A program made the translations under genes and the position numbers. The notes under the pieces are model-generated. The model saw nothing but the letters and a program-made list of their open reading frames with translations. It was not told the DNA's origin and did not search any database. 64,000 nt of DNA from an uncultured Pelagibacteraceae bacterium (lineage in GTDB: Bacteria; Pseudomonadota; Alphaproteobacteria; Pelagibacterales; Pelagibacteraceae): assembly GCA_902560815.1 (NCBI GenBank), contig CACENP010000007.1, forward strand, positions 1-64,000, given 5' to 3'. Numbering within the stretch: position 1 is the stretch's first letter; every line of letters begins with the position of its first letter. Below are positions 9,434-19,009 of the stretch, piece by piece.

Positions 9434-10422
9434 TCTACTTTTCCAAAGGCTCTTATTCTAGAAATCCCACCATCAGGGAAAATATTAATTCTAATATAAT
9501 TTATTTTTTTATTTTTCATTATTTTATTATTAAAGTTATGTTTTTTATGTGCATAAAGTTTAATTTTGTTAAGAAGATAGGCCCATCTTTTTGATTTATT
9601 AACAATGTTTTTTTCTGAAATTTTATTAGGAATATAAGCTGCTTGCACTGAACATTTGTCCGGATAATTTCCTTTAAAGTGATGAGTATCTAATTGAATT
9701 TTATTAATTTTACCTGGTGATGAACATTTTACTATTATCCAGTCGAAATTCTTTCCTCTGCTTCTTCTAGTTTCCCATCCATCACCCATATTTCTTCCAA
9801 CACCAGGAGCAAGTATATTTTCTGCTCTTCCAAAATGTTCGTTATTGCAAGCAATCGGTACCGCTCCATTTACAACAGATGTGAGGTTTTGAATTTTATT
9901 ATTAATTTTACCATTAATTTTCATAGAACCATAAACTCTTAACCTTGCCACTCCTCCATCAGGAAAAATATTTAACTTTATATGAGTAAAGTAATTTTTA
10001 TTTTTTACTTTAAAATAATGATGACTATTTGCTTTAGTTGTACTTTTTCTAATAATGTTTATCCATTTAGTCTTTTTATCAGGTATTTTTTTTTTACTAA
10101 TACAAGCTTGTAATGAAATTTGATTTGGGTGATTTCCAGAAAAGTAAGATGTATCAACATCTACTTTTTTTATAACGCCTGGTTTTCCAAACTTTAAAAT
10201 TAAATAATCATATCCTTTTGTTCTTTTCCTTCTAGTTTCCCATCCATCCATCCATTTACCGTGTTTATCAAACACTCCTTCTTTAAATACAGGAGGCCAA
10301 GGGTTAATTATTCTTTTAGCAGGTGCAAAGAATTCATCAGTTTTATAAACAATTTTTGAACCCAGTCTTGACTGAGCTAAATCAATTAATCCATTTAAGT
10401 AAATAATATTGTTTTTTTTCAT
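9430..10422 (-). CDS. alc: Allantoicase
   Basis: Two repeats with DGWETRR(K/S)R, FPDGGVARLRVYG and FPDGGISRIRAFG: tandem allantoicase domains; 4-nt overlap with allA. Confidence 0.9.
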   Translation of the reverse strand: MKKNNIIYLNGLIDLAQSRLGSKIVYKTDEFFAPAKRIINPWPPVFKEGVFDKHGKWMDGWETRRKRTKGYDYLILKFGKPGVIKKVDVDTSYFSGNHPNQISLQACISKKKIPDKKTKWINIIRKSTTKANSHHYFKVKNKNYFTHIKLNIFPDGGVARLRVYGSMKINGKINNKIQNLTSVVNGAVPIACNNEHFGRAENILAPGVGRNMGDGWETRRSRGKNFDWIIVKCSSPGKINKIQLDTHHFKGNYPDKCSVQAAYIPNKISEKNIVNKSKRWAYLLNKIKLYAHKKHNFNNKIMKNKKINYIRINIFPDGGISRIRAFGKVE

Positions 10423-10430
10423 TTATTTTT

Positions 10431-11333
10431 TTAGCTTGGATAATTTTTAATCCAGTGTTTTGCAATATCAATTCTTTTACAAATCCATATATCATTAAAC
10501 TTTAGAGCATAATCTAAGAATTTTTTAAGTGACTGCACTCTTCCTGGTCTTCCAATTAATCTACAATGTAATCCAATAGACATCATTTTTGGATTAGTTT
10601 TGCCTTCTTCATACAAAGTGTCAAAGCTATCTTTTAAATATGTATAAAATTGATCTCCACTATTAAAGCCTTGATTTGTAGCAAATCTCATATCATTGTT
10701 ATCTAAAGTATAAGGAATAATTAATTGTTTTTTATTTTTTTTATATTCCCAATAAGGCAAATCATCACTATAGGAGTCGCTATCATATAAAAATCCACCA
10801 TCATCAAATACCAAATCTCTAGTATTTGGACTACATCTTCCTGTGTACCAACCCAAAGGTCTTTTGCCAAAAATTTTTTTTATAGTTTTAATAGCTAATT
10901 TCATATCTTTTTTTTCAGTACTTTTTTTTACATTTTGATAATCAATCCATCTCCAGCCATGGCAGGCAACTTCATAATTTCCATTCTTTATTGCCTCACA
11001 TACCTCGGGATTTCTTTCTAATGCCATTGCAACTCCAAAAATTGTTATAGGTATTTTTTTTTCTTGGAATAATTTATGAAGTCTCCAAAACCCTCTTCTT
11101 GAACCATATTCGTACATAGACTCCATATTAATATGTCTATTTTTATATGCTTGTGCTCCTATAATTTCTGACAAAAAAGTTTCAGAATACTTATCTCCAT
11201 GAAGAATATTATTTTCACCACCCTCTTCATAGTTAAGAACTATTTGTAAAGCAAGTTTTGCATTATTTGGCCAAACTACTTTTGGTTCTTTTGATCCATA
11301 GCCTATCATGTTCCTTGGATATTTTTTTGACAT
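10431..11333 (-). CDS. puuE: Allantoinase PuuE (polysaccharide-deacetylase fold)
   Basis: RNMIGYGSKEPKVVWPNNAKLALQIVLNYEEGGENNILHGD…ESMYEYGSRRGFWRLHKLF…VACHGWRWIDYQ. Confidence 0.9.
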   Translation of the reverse strand: MSKKYPRNMIGYGSKEPKVVWPNNAKLALQIVLNYEEGGENNILHGDKYSETFLSEIIGAQAYKNRHINMESMYEYGSRRGFWRLHKLFQEKKIPITIFGVAMALERNPEVCEAIKNGNYEVACHGWRWIDYQNVKKSTEKKDMKLAIKTIKKIFGKRPLGWYTGRCSPNTRDLVFDDGGFLYDSDSYSDDLPYWEYKKNKKQLIIPYTLDNNDMRFATNQGFNSGDQFYTYLKDSFDTLYEEGKTNPKMMSIGLHCRLIGRPGRVQSLKKFLDYALKFNDIWICKRIDIAKHWIKNYPS

Positions 11334-11337
11334 TTAT

Positions 11338-12525
11338 TTAATTTTGTATTGATTTATCTTTAACACCATTCAAGAAATTTAAACATTTATTAATTTCTTC
11401 TAATTTTATAAATTCATCTATTTTATGTGCTTGTTCTATTGATCCTGGACCACACACAGCAGTGCTTATACCTATTTCTTGGAACAAACCAGCTTCTGTT
11501 CCAAAAGAAACTACTTCTCTTGAATTATCACCTGTAATACTAGAAACAAACTCACATGCCTCAGATCTTTCATCACGGTCAAATCCTATTATTTCTCCAA
11601 TTATTTCTTTTGAAATTTTTGAATCTGGATAAATTTTTTTCATTTCTGGTAAAAGCATTTTATTTACATATTTATCTAGTTCTGCGTTTAAATATACTGC
11701 ATCATCTTTAACTACAGGTCTTGTTTCCCATTTAACATGACATTTGTCAGAGATTACATTATGTGCAATCCCTCCAAAAATTCCTCCAACAGAAAGAGTT
11801 GAGTAAGGAGGGTCAAATATAGAATTTTTTGGAACTCTATCTTTTAGTTTTTCTCTTAATTCAATAAGTTTATTAACATATCTAGCCGCATACTCGACTG
11901 CACTAACTCCTTTGTGAGGCTGCGAACTATGACCAGCCAAACCTTCAAAATATGTTGTATATTCATAAGCACCTTTATGAGCATCAATGATTTTCATATT
12001 TGTAGGTTCACCAACAATACATATTCCTTTTTTAAATCCTCTTTTTTTTAGTTCTTTAATTAACAAAGGGGCTCCTATACAAGCTGTCTCTTCATCAAAT
12101 GTAAATGAAAAATTAATATCCCTATCTAAATTTGATTTTGAAAAAATTGGCGCAAAGGCTAATGTACATGCAATAAAACCTTTCATATCACAAGAACCTC
12201 TACCATATAACTTGTCATCTTTAATTGTAGCTTTGAACGGATCTGTTGACCAACCTTTCGAAACAGGCACTACATCTGTATGACCTGATAAAATTATTGG
12301 AATTTTTCCATTGGGTTTTTTTGCCTTTAATGTAGCAAAAAGATTCACTCTTTTTTTTTCATCATCGAATGTTTTAAATGATGTTGCACCTAACTTTTTT
12401 AAAATATCGTCACAATAATTGATTAAGGAATTGTTATCTTCACCAGAAATTGTTTTAAATGATATGAGATCTGATAAAATTTTTATTGAATTATTGTAAA
12501 GTTCTTTGTTATTATTTTCTGTACT
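11338..12525 (-). CDS. argE: M20-family deacylase, acetylornithine deacetylase (ArgE)-like
   Basis: ILSGHTDVVPV, GRGSCDMKGFIA, FDEETACIGA, VGEPTNMKIIDAHKG, GPGSIEQAHKIDE; internal ATG preferred over the 12540 start. Confidence 0.75.
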   Translation of the reverse strand, partial: STENNNKELYNNSIKILSDLISFKTISGEDNNSLINYCDDILKKLGATSFKTFDDEKKRVNLFATLKAKKPNGKIPIILSGHTDVVPVSKGWSTDPFKATIKDDKLYGRGSCDMKGFIACTLAFAPIFSKSNLDRDINFSFTFDEETACIGAPLLIKELKKRGFKKGICIVGEPTNMKIIDAHKGAYEYTTYFEGLAGHSSQPHKGVSAVEYAARYVNKLIELREKLKDRVPKNSIFDPPYSTLSVGGIFGGIAHNVISDKCHVKWETRPVVKDDAVYLNAELDKYVNKMLLPEMKKIYPDSKISKEIIGEIIGFDRDERSEACEFVSSITGDNSREVVSFGTEAGLFQEIGISTAVCGPGSIEQAHKIDEFIKLEEINKCLNFLNGVKDKSIQN

Positions 12526-12555
12526 CATAAATATAATCAATTATATATTAAAAAA

Positions 12556-12897
12556 ATGAAAGAACAAATAACCTACGATATTTTTAATAAAGTAGATATA
12601 AGATTAGGGACAGTTATATCTGTAAAGAAAAACGAAAAGGCTCGAAAACCTTCATTAGTTGTGGAAGTCGATTTTGGAAAAGAAATAGGAATTAAACAAT
12701 CTTCTGCCCAAATTACACATTATTATAATGAAGAAAATTTAAAGGGAAAACAAGTTATAGCTGTTTGTAATTTTCCTGAAAAAAATATAGCAGGAGTTGT
12801 TTCTCAAGTTTTAATTCTTGGATCAGTAGACACAGAAGGAAAAGTTACTCTGGTACATCCTTCACAAAAAGCTGATAACGGTCTTCCAATAGCTTAA
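12556..12897 (+). CDS. CsaA-like tRNA-binding domain protein
   Basis: FNKVDIRLGTVISVKKNEKARKPSLVVEVDFGKEIGIKQSSAQIT. Confidence 0.85.
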   Translation: MKEQITYDIFNKVDIRLGTVISVKKNEKARKPSLVVEVDFGKEIGIKQSSAQITHYYNEENLKGKQVIAVCNFPEKNIAGVVSQVLILGSVDTEGKVTLVHPSQKADNGLPIA

Positions 12898-12901
12898 TTA
12901 A

Positions 12902-13489
12902 ATGCACCCAGAACTGTTATTATTAATTGGTATTTCATTTTCAATGGGTTTTACACCTGGCCCAAATAATGCTGTAGCATCTTATTCTGCTTTTAATTTT
13001 GGAGTAAGAAAAACTCTTCCAATAATTTTAGGAGTAGGTTTGGGCTATACTGTTTTAGTCGTTTTATTAATATTTGCTTTAATTTCTGTTTTTCAAAGAT
13101 ATCCTTATCTGCAAGAAATAATTAGAATTTTAGGATCAATATTTTTATTTTACTTAGCTTATAAAATTTCTTTTTCAAAAGGTAAATCGCAATCAAAAAC
13201 AGAAAATCCTGTTAAATTTTATGAAACATTTTTTTTTCAATTTATAAACCCAAAAGGAGTAATGGCAGCGATTACTCTTATTTCTAAATTTGTATCACAA
13301 GAAAATTATATCAGTTCTTCAATAACAGTAATTGTAGTTTGTTCAGTTACTGCTTTTTTAAGTATAACAAGTTGGGCTTTATTAGGTAAATTTTTAAGAA
13401 AATTCGCGACAAATAATGAATTCATTAAAAGGTTTAATTATGCTATGTCCATCCTACTTGTTGGATGTGTAGCAAGTTTTTATATATAA
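12902..13489 (+). CDS. LysE/RhtB family translocator
   Basis: ISFSMGFTPGPNNAVASYSAFNFGVRKTLPIILGVGLGY. Confidence 0.85.
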   Translation: MHPELLLLIGISFSMGFTPGPNNAVASYSAFNFGVRKTLPIILGVGLGYTVLVVLLIFALISVFQRYPYLQEIIRILGSIFLFYLAYKISFSKGKSQSKTENPVKFYETFFFQFINPKGVMAAITLISKFVSQENYISSSITVIVVCSVTAFLSITSWALLGKFLRKFATNNEFIKRFNYAMSILLVGCVASFYI

Positions 13490-13492
13490 ACT

Positions 13493-16162
13493 ATGAAACC
13501 CGGAAATAAAAATTCATTTAAATCTCTTAAATCAATAAAGATAAATAATAAAGATTATAAATATTTTTCTCTAGTAGAGGCTGAAAAAAATGGTTTAAAA
13601 GGAATTTCGAATTTACCAAAATCATTAAAAGTTTTATTAGAAAATTTACTTAGATATGAAGATGAATTGTCAGTTACCAAAGATCAAATAGAAGCAGTTC
13701 AAAAATGGTTAAAAGAAAAAAAATCAAATACTGAAATAGCTTACAGACCAGCCAGAGTTTTATTGCAAGACTATACTGGGATACCTGCAGTAGCAGATTT
13801 GGCTGCAATGCGAGAAGCTGTTAAAGAGAAAAATAAAGATCCAAATACTATTAATCCTCTTTCTGCAGTTGATTTAGTCATAGACCATTCAGTACAGGTT
13901 GATCAGTCTGCAAAACCTGATTCATTTGAAAAAAATGTTGATATAGAATTTAAAAGAAATGGTGAAAGATATTCATTTTTAAAGTGGGGGCAACAAGCTT
14001 TTAATAATTTTAGAATAGTCCCACCAGGAACTGGTATATGTCATCAAGTAAATTTAGAGTATCTATCAAAAGTTGTTTGGTCTGAAAAATATCAAGAAGA
14101 CGAATATTTATTTCCTGATACTTTAGTTGGAACAGATAGTCATACAACAATGGTAAATGGATTATCTGTACTTGGATGGGGAGTTGGCGGAATAGAGGCT
14201 GAAGCTGGAATGCTTGGACAGCCAATTTCAATGTTAATTCCTGAAGTTATAGGTTTTGAAGTAAAAAACAAAATGCCCGAAGGTACTACAGCTACTGATT
14301 TAGTTTTAACAGTTGTAAAAATTTTAAGAGACAAAGGTGTTGTTGGAAAGTTTGTAGAATTTTATGGAGAAGGATTAAAAAATCTAACACTTGCTGATAG
14401 AGCAACTATTGCAAATATGGCTCCAGAATATGGAGCTACTTGTGGTTTTTTTCCAATTGATGAAGAAACCTTAAAATATCTAAGATTTTCAGGAAGAAAT
14501 GAACATATAGTTTCTATAGTAGAAAAATACGCAAAAGAGCAGGGATTGTGGTCAAGTGAAAATATTGAATTTACAGATAAGGTTTCACTAGATATGTCTT
14601 CAATTGTTCCAACAATATCTGGACCAAAAAGACCTCAAGACAAAGTATTATTAAATGAAGCATCATCAGAATTTAAAAAAGTATTTGAAAATACTACAGA
14701 ACGAAAGGAAAAACATATTTCAAAAGTTAATGGAGCAGAATTTGAAATTAAAGATGGTTCTATATTAATAGCTGCAATAACATCCTGCACAAATACTTCT
14801 AATCCAAATGTATTAATAGGTGCAGGCTTGTTGGCAAAAAAAGCTGTGACGCTGGGATTAAAAACAAAACCTTGGGTTAAAACTTCATTAGCACCAGGAT
14901 CACAGGTAGTAACAGATTATTTGGAAAAAGCTGGTCTTAATAAATATTTAGATGAATTAGGATTTAATTTAGTTGGCTATGGATGTACAACATGCATTGG
15001 AAACTCTGGTCCATTACCTGATAATATTGTTGAAGCAATTGAAAAAGAGAATATATATGCTGTATCAGTTTTATCAGGTAATAGAAATTTTGAAGGTCGT
15101 ATATCTCCACACATAAAAGCAAATTATTTAGCATCGCCTCCTCTTGTTGTTGCTTATGCTTTAGCTGGTCATATGGAAATAGATTTATATAAAGATTCTT
15201 TAGGAAAAGATAAAAACGATAAAGATATTTTTTTAAAAGATATTTGGCCTTCAAATAAAGAAATAGAAGATGTTTTAAGTGAGGCATTAAATCCGAGAAT
15301 GTTTATTCAAAGATACTCCAATGTTTCTGAAGGACCGGCTCAATGGCAAAAAATTAAAACTGAAAAAAGTAGTATTTATAATTGGGATAAAGGATCAACC
15401 TATGTAAAAAGACCGCCTTTTTTTGATAATATGTCGGATGAACCAGAGGGAATTAAAGAAATTAAAGATGCAAGACCATTATTGATTTTAGGAGATATGG
15501 TTACAACTGATCATATTTCTCCTGCGGGAAATATTCAGAAAGAAAGTCCAACTGGTGAATATTTTATGGAACATCAAATTTTACCAAAAGATTATAATTC
15601 TTATGGTTCAAGAAGAGGAAATCATGAAGTTATGATGAGAGGTACATTTGCCAATATAAGAATTAGAAATGAAATAGCGCCAGGCACCGAAGGTGGTTTT
15701 ACGAAGTTATTTCCAGAAGGTAAAGTAATGACAGTATACGATGCTGTAGTGGAATATAAAAAAAGAGGAACCGATTTAGTGGTAATAGGTGGAAAAGAAT
15801 ATGGAACTGGTTCATCAAGAGATTGGGCTGCAAAAGGTACAAAATTATTAGGTATTAAAACAGTTATAGCTGAAAGTTTTGAAAGAATTCATCGGTCAAA
15901 TCTTATTGGAATGGGAATATTACCTCTGCAATTCGTAGATGGAATGAACAGATCAAATTTAAAACTAAAAGGATCTGAGTTAATAAGTGTAATAAATATT
16001 GAAAAAGGCCTATCTCCTTCAGATAAAGTAGAATTAGAAATAAAATACACATCAGGTGATATTAAGAAAATTAAAACATTGTGCAGAATAGATACAAAAA
16101 ATGAGTTAGAATACTACAAAAATGGTGGAATTTTAAAGTATGTTTTAAGGAATATGATTTAG
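13493..16162 (+). CDS. acnA: Aconitate hydratase AcnA
   Basis: 889 aa; VGTDSHTTMVNGLSVLGWGVGGIEAEA, ITSCTNTSNP, GCTTCIGNSGPL, GSRRGNHEVMMRGTFANIR. Confidence 0.97.
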   Translation: MKPGNKNSFKSLKSIKINNKDYKYFSLVEAEKNGLKGISNLPKSLKVLLENLLRYEDELSVTKDQIEAVQKWLKEKKSNTEIAYRPARVLLQDYTGIPAVADLAAMREAVKEKNKDPNTINPLSAVDLVIDHSVQVDQSAKPDSFEKNVDIEFKRNGERYSFLKWGQQAFNNFRIVPPGTGICHQVNLEYLSKVVWSEKYQEDEYLFPDTLVGTDSHTTMVNGLSVLGWGVGGIEAEAGMLGQPISMLIPEVIGFEVKNKMPEGTTATDLVLTVVKILRDKGVVGKFVEFYGEGLKNLTLADRATIANMAPEYGATCGFFPIDEETLKYLRFSGRNEHIVSIVEKYAKEQGLWSSENIEFTDKVSLDMSSIVPTISGPKRPQDKVLLNEASSEFKKVFENTTERKEKHISKVNGAEFEIKDGSILIAAITSCTNTSNPNVLIGAGLLAKKAVTLGLKTKPWVKTSLAPGSQVVTDYLEKAGLNKYLDELGFNLVGYGCTTCIGNSGPLPDNIVEAIEKENIYAVSVLSGNRNFEGRISPHIKANYLASPPLVVAYALAGHMEIDLYKDSLGKDKNDKDIFLKDIWPSNKEIEDVLSEALNPRMFIQRYSNVSEGPAQWQKIKTEKSSIYNWDKGSTYVKRPPFFDNMSDEPEGIKEIKDARPLLILGDMVTTDHISPAGNIQKESPTGEYFMEHQILPKDYNSYGSRRGNHEVMMRGTFANIRIRNEIAPGTEGGFTKLFPEGKVMTVYDAVVEYKKRGTDLVVIGGKEYGTGSSRDWAAKGTKLLGIKTVIAESFERIHRSNLIGMGILPLQFVDGMNRSNLKLKGSELISVINIEKGLSPSDKVELEIKYTSGDIKKIKTLCRIDTKNELEYYKNGGILKYVLRNMI

Positions 16163-16163
16163 T

Positions 16164-16808
16164 ATGGATGAAGATATATCGATAATAAACGCTAAGACTA
16201 GAAATGAAAAAATAAAAAATTTTTTCATTAACAATAAAAAATATTTAATATCAATTATAACTTTAATTGTATTGTTACTTATTTCCTATTTTGCATTCAG
16301 TGAAATACAAGAAAATAAAAATAAAAATTTAGCTTTAAAATTTAACAATATAATTAGTAAATTTGATCCTTTAAATAAAGAAAATGTAAAAAATGAATTG
16401 ATTGAAATTATTAATGAAAAAAATACAACATATTCGCCATTAGCATTATATTTTATTATAGATAATGAAATCCAAACATCAAACGAAGAAATAAATAACT
16501 ATTTTGATGTTCTTATAAATGAAACCGACTTAGACAAAGAAGTTAAGAACCTAATTATTTATAAAAAAGGTTTGTTCAATGCAAATTATGAAACTGAAAA
16601 TAATTTAATAACAATTTTGAAACCCATCATAAATTCTGATAGTATATGGAAATCTCATGCATTGTATTTAATTGCTGAATATTTTTTTGATAAAAATCAA
16701 AAACAAAAAGCAAAAGAATTTTTTAATCAAATTATAAGCAATGAAAAAAGTAACGCAAAAATAGTTTTAGAAGCAAAAAAAAGGTTAATAAGAGATTTTA
16801 ATGAATAA
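16164..16808 (+). CDS. Single-TM TPR-type protein (YfgM-like ancillary factor)
   Basis: N-terminal TM helix then helical repeats (ALYLIAEYFFDKNQKQKAKEFFNQI); precedes the bamB-like gene. Confidence 0.5.
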   Translation: MDEDISIINAKTRNEKIKNFFINNKKYLISIITLIVLLLISYFAFSEIQENKNKNLALKFNNIISKFDPLNKENVKNELIEIINEKNTTYSPLALYFIIDNEIQTSNEEINNYFDVLINETDLDKEVKNLIIYKKGLFNANYETENNLITILKPIINSDSIWKSHALYLIAEYFFDKNQKQKAKEFFNQIISNEKSNAKIVLEAKKRLIRDFNE

Positions 16809-18105
16809 ATTATTTTATTTATTAATATTATTATTTATTGCAAATTGCTCCTTGGATACAAAAACTGGGTTTTGGTCGAAATCTGAGATAGTAAAATCAG
16901 AGGTTGAACCAGTTGAGGAAAAGTTGTTTGTTAATAAAAAAATTTATGAAAAAGAATTTAATCCAGAACTTAAGATTAGATTAAAAAAAAATTTTAGAAA
17001 AAATAGTTTTATTAATAACCTTTCAAATAATAATGGTATAGTTAAATTTACTGGTGAGTTAAAAAATATTTCTAAATATAAATTTTCTAAAATAAGTCAA
17101 TTTGACCACTATCAACCTGAATTATTAGTTACAGAAAAAAAAACATTAATATTTTTTGATGAAAAAGGTACAATTTTAAACTTTTCAAATAATGACAAAT
17201 TAATTTGGAAAAGTAATATTTATTCAAAAATTGAAAAAAAACAAAAACCAATACTTTATTTTGCTTCTAACGAAAAAATCTTAATAGTTGCAGATAGTAT
17301 TGCTAAATATTACTCAATTAATCTTAATAATGGAAACTTAATTTGGTCGAAAAACAACTCTGCTCCTTTTAATTCCCAGGTAAAAATATTTAAAGATAAA
17401 TTTTTTGTTGTAGATTTTGAAAATATACTTAGGTGTTTTTCTTTAAAAAATGGAAGTGAAATTTGGAATATTAAAACTGAAAAATCCTTTATTAAATCAC
17501 AACAAAAACTTTCATTTATTATTAATAACAATAGATTAGTTTTTATTAATACACTTGGAGATCTAAGTTCTGTTGATATAGAAACTGGTAAATTAGTATG
17601 GCAAACCCCAACTCAAAGTAGTGCTATTTATGAAAATTATTTTTCGTTAAAAAATTCTGATTTAATAATAGAAAATAACAATATTTATTTTTCTAATAAT
17701 CAAAACGAATTTTTTGCGATTGATGAAAAAAATGGAGTTATTAAATGGAAACAAAATTTAAATTCAAACTTAAGACCTACTTTTGCTGATGGTTTGCTAT
17801 TCACAGTTACCTTAGAAGGTTACTTGGCAATTATAGATTCGAGAAATGGTAATATTTTGAGAATGACAAGTATAGGAAAGCAAATAAAAAAATTTAATAA
17901 AAAAAATATTAAACCTATTGGATTTATTGTTTCTGAGGATAAAATTTTCTTAAGTTTAAACAATGGAAGATTAGCTATAATAGAAATTTTAAACGGAAAT
18001 GTTTTAGATGTTATAAAAATTGATAATGAAAAAATTTCTAGACCATATGTTTTAAATAATCATATGTTTATTGTTAGAGATAATGCAATTTTAAAATTAA
18101 ATTAA
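16801..18105 (+). CDS. bamB: PQQ-like beta-propeller lipoprotein (BamB-like)
   Basis: Lipobox LFIANC; repeats such as NGNLIWSKN, NGSEIWNIK, TGKLVWQTP, NGVIKWKQN. Confidence 0.75.
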   Translation: MNKLFYLLILLFIANCSLDTKTGFWSKSEIVKSEVEPVEEKLFVNKKIYEKEFNPELKIRLKKNFRKNSFINNLSNNNGIVKFTGELKNISKYKFSKISQFDHYQPELLVTEKKTLIFFDEKGTILNFSNNDKLIWKSNIYSKIEKKQKPILYFASNEKILIVADSIAKYYSINLNNGNLIWSKNNSAPFNSQVKIFKDKFFVVDFENILRCFSLKNGSEIWNIKTEKSFIKSQQKLSFIINNNRLVFINTLGDLSSVDIETGKLVWQTPTQSSAIYENYFSLKNSDLIIENNNIYFSNNQNEFFAIDEKNGVIKWKQNLNSNLRPTFADGLLFTVTLEGYLAIIDSRNGNILRMTSIGKQIKKFNKKNIKPIGFIVSEDKIFLSLNNGRLAIIEILNGNVLDVIKIDNEKISRPYVLNNHMFIVRDNAILKLN

Positions 18106-18107
18106 AA

Positions 18108-18539
18108 ATGTTTCTAAGATTTCTTTCAAAATTGGGAAGAAAAAAAACGGTCCTAGATCGTGGACCATCTCACCCAAAATTTAATGAAGCAAAACCATGG
18201 TTAAATAGATATTATGTCTTATTCAGACACCGCCCAAAATGGTTTCCATTTAATATTATAATTCATGAAATGCTCGATGATGATCATGGTGATGGAGTTC
18301 ATAATCATTTATGTCCATACATTACCATTATAATTAAAGACGGTTATTGGGAAACAACCAAAACTGGTAAACATTGGAGAGCGCCTGGCTATATTGGATT
18401 TAGATCTGCAAATAATTTTCATAGAGTTGATTTAAAACCAGGCACAAATCCTATGACAATTTTTATTCCTGGTCCTTTCGGTTTAAGGAAAGGTCCAAGA
18501 TCTGAATATGGAATTGATTTTAAAACTAAAATTAAATAA
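18108..18539 (+). CDS. Uncharacterized cupin-like protein
   Basis: HEMLDDDHGDGVHNHLCPYITIIIKDGYWE…NNFHRVDL; His pattern suggests a cupin. Confidence 0.45.
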   Translation: MFLRFLSKLGRKKTVLDRGPSHPKFNEAKPWLNRYYVLFRHRPKWFPFNIIIHEMLDDDHGDGVHNHLCPYITIIIKDGYWETTKTGKHWRAPGYIGFRSANNFHRVDLKPGTNPMTIFIPGPFGLRKGPRSEYGIDFKTKIK

Positions 18540-18993
18540 AAGGATTATAAGCCCATTGCAATATAGCTTGTCTTTGTCTTCTTCTACATTCAAGATTATT
18601 TTTTTCACAATTTTTTTCAATAGCCAAAACATGTCTTCTAAAATTTTTCCATCTTTTTATTTGTATTTCATCTATATGAGGAATTCTTCTTCCATTACAA
18701 AATCTGCAATACCATTGAAACCATCCCAGTGGATCTTCTTTAAAAATCCATCCTTTTTCAATCCAGTGTTCTCTTGATAAACCTGACTTAACTTTAAAAC
18801 GATTAATATTTGCATCAAAATTTTTACTTATTTTAGCATTTTTAAACCATGATAATGGAAATTCTTTTATTTTAGACCCAAAGTAGGAACCTCCAAAAAC
18901 TCCAAGTTCTAACATTTTTTTTGGCGTTAATTCTGGCTTAAAAATTTTATAAAAATCCAAATTAGTTATTTTTTTTTTATATATTTTTTTCAT
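18532..18993 (-). CDS. Conserved-looking hypothetical protein, Cys/Arg-rich C terminus
   Basis: 153 aa; WFQWYCRFCNGRR…RRRQRQAILQWAYNPF; convergent 8-nt overlap with 18108-18539. Confidence 0.6.
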   Translation of the reverse strand: MKKIYKKKITNLDFYKIFKPELTPKKMLELGVFGGSYFGSKIKEFPLSWFKNAKISKNFDANINRFKVKSGLSREHWIEKGWIFKEDPLGWFQWYCRFCNGRRIPHIDEIQIKRWKNFRRHVLAIEKNCEKNNLECRRRQRQAILQWAYNPFI

Positions 18994-19009
18994 TTATATT
19001 TGCTAATTT

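Noticed and set aside
9255-9594. Overlapping plus-strand ORFs (68 and 91 aa)
   Set aside because: Antisense to allA/alc; hydrophobic translation explained by AT richness
11987-12283. 98-aa plus-strand ORF
   Set aside because: Antisense to the M20 peptidase, no domain
14964-15287. 107-aa minus-strand ORF
   Set aside because: Antisense to acnA, Leu/Tyr-rich translation without domain features
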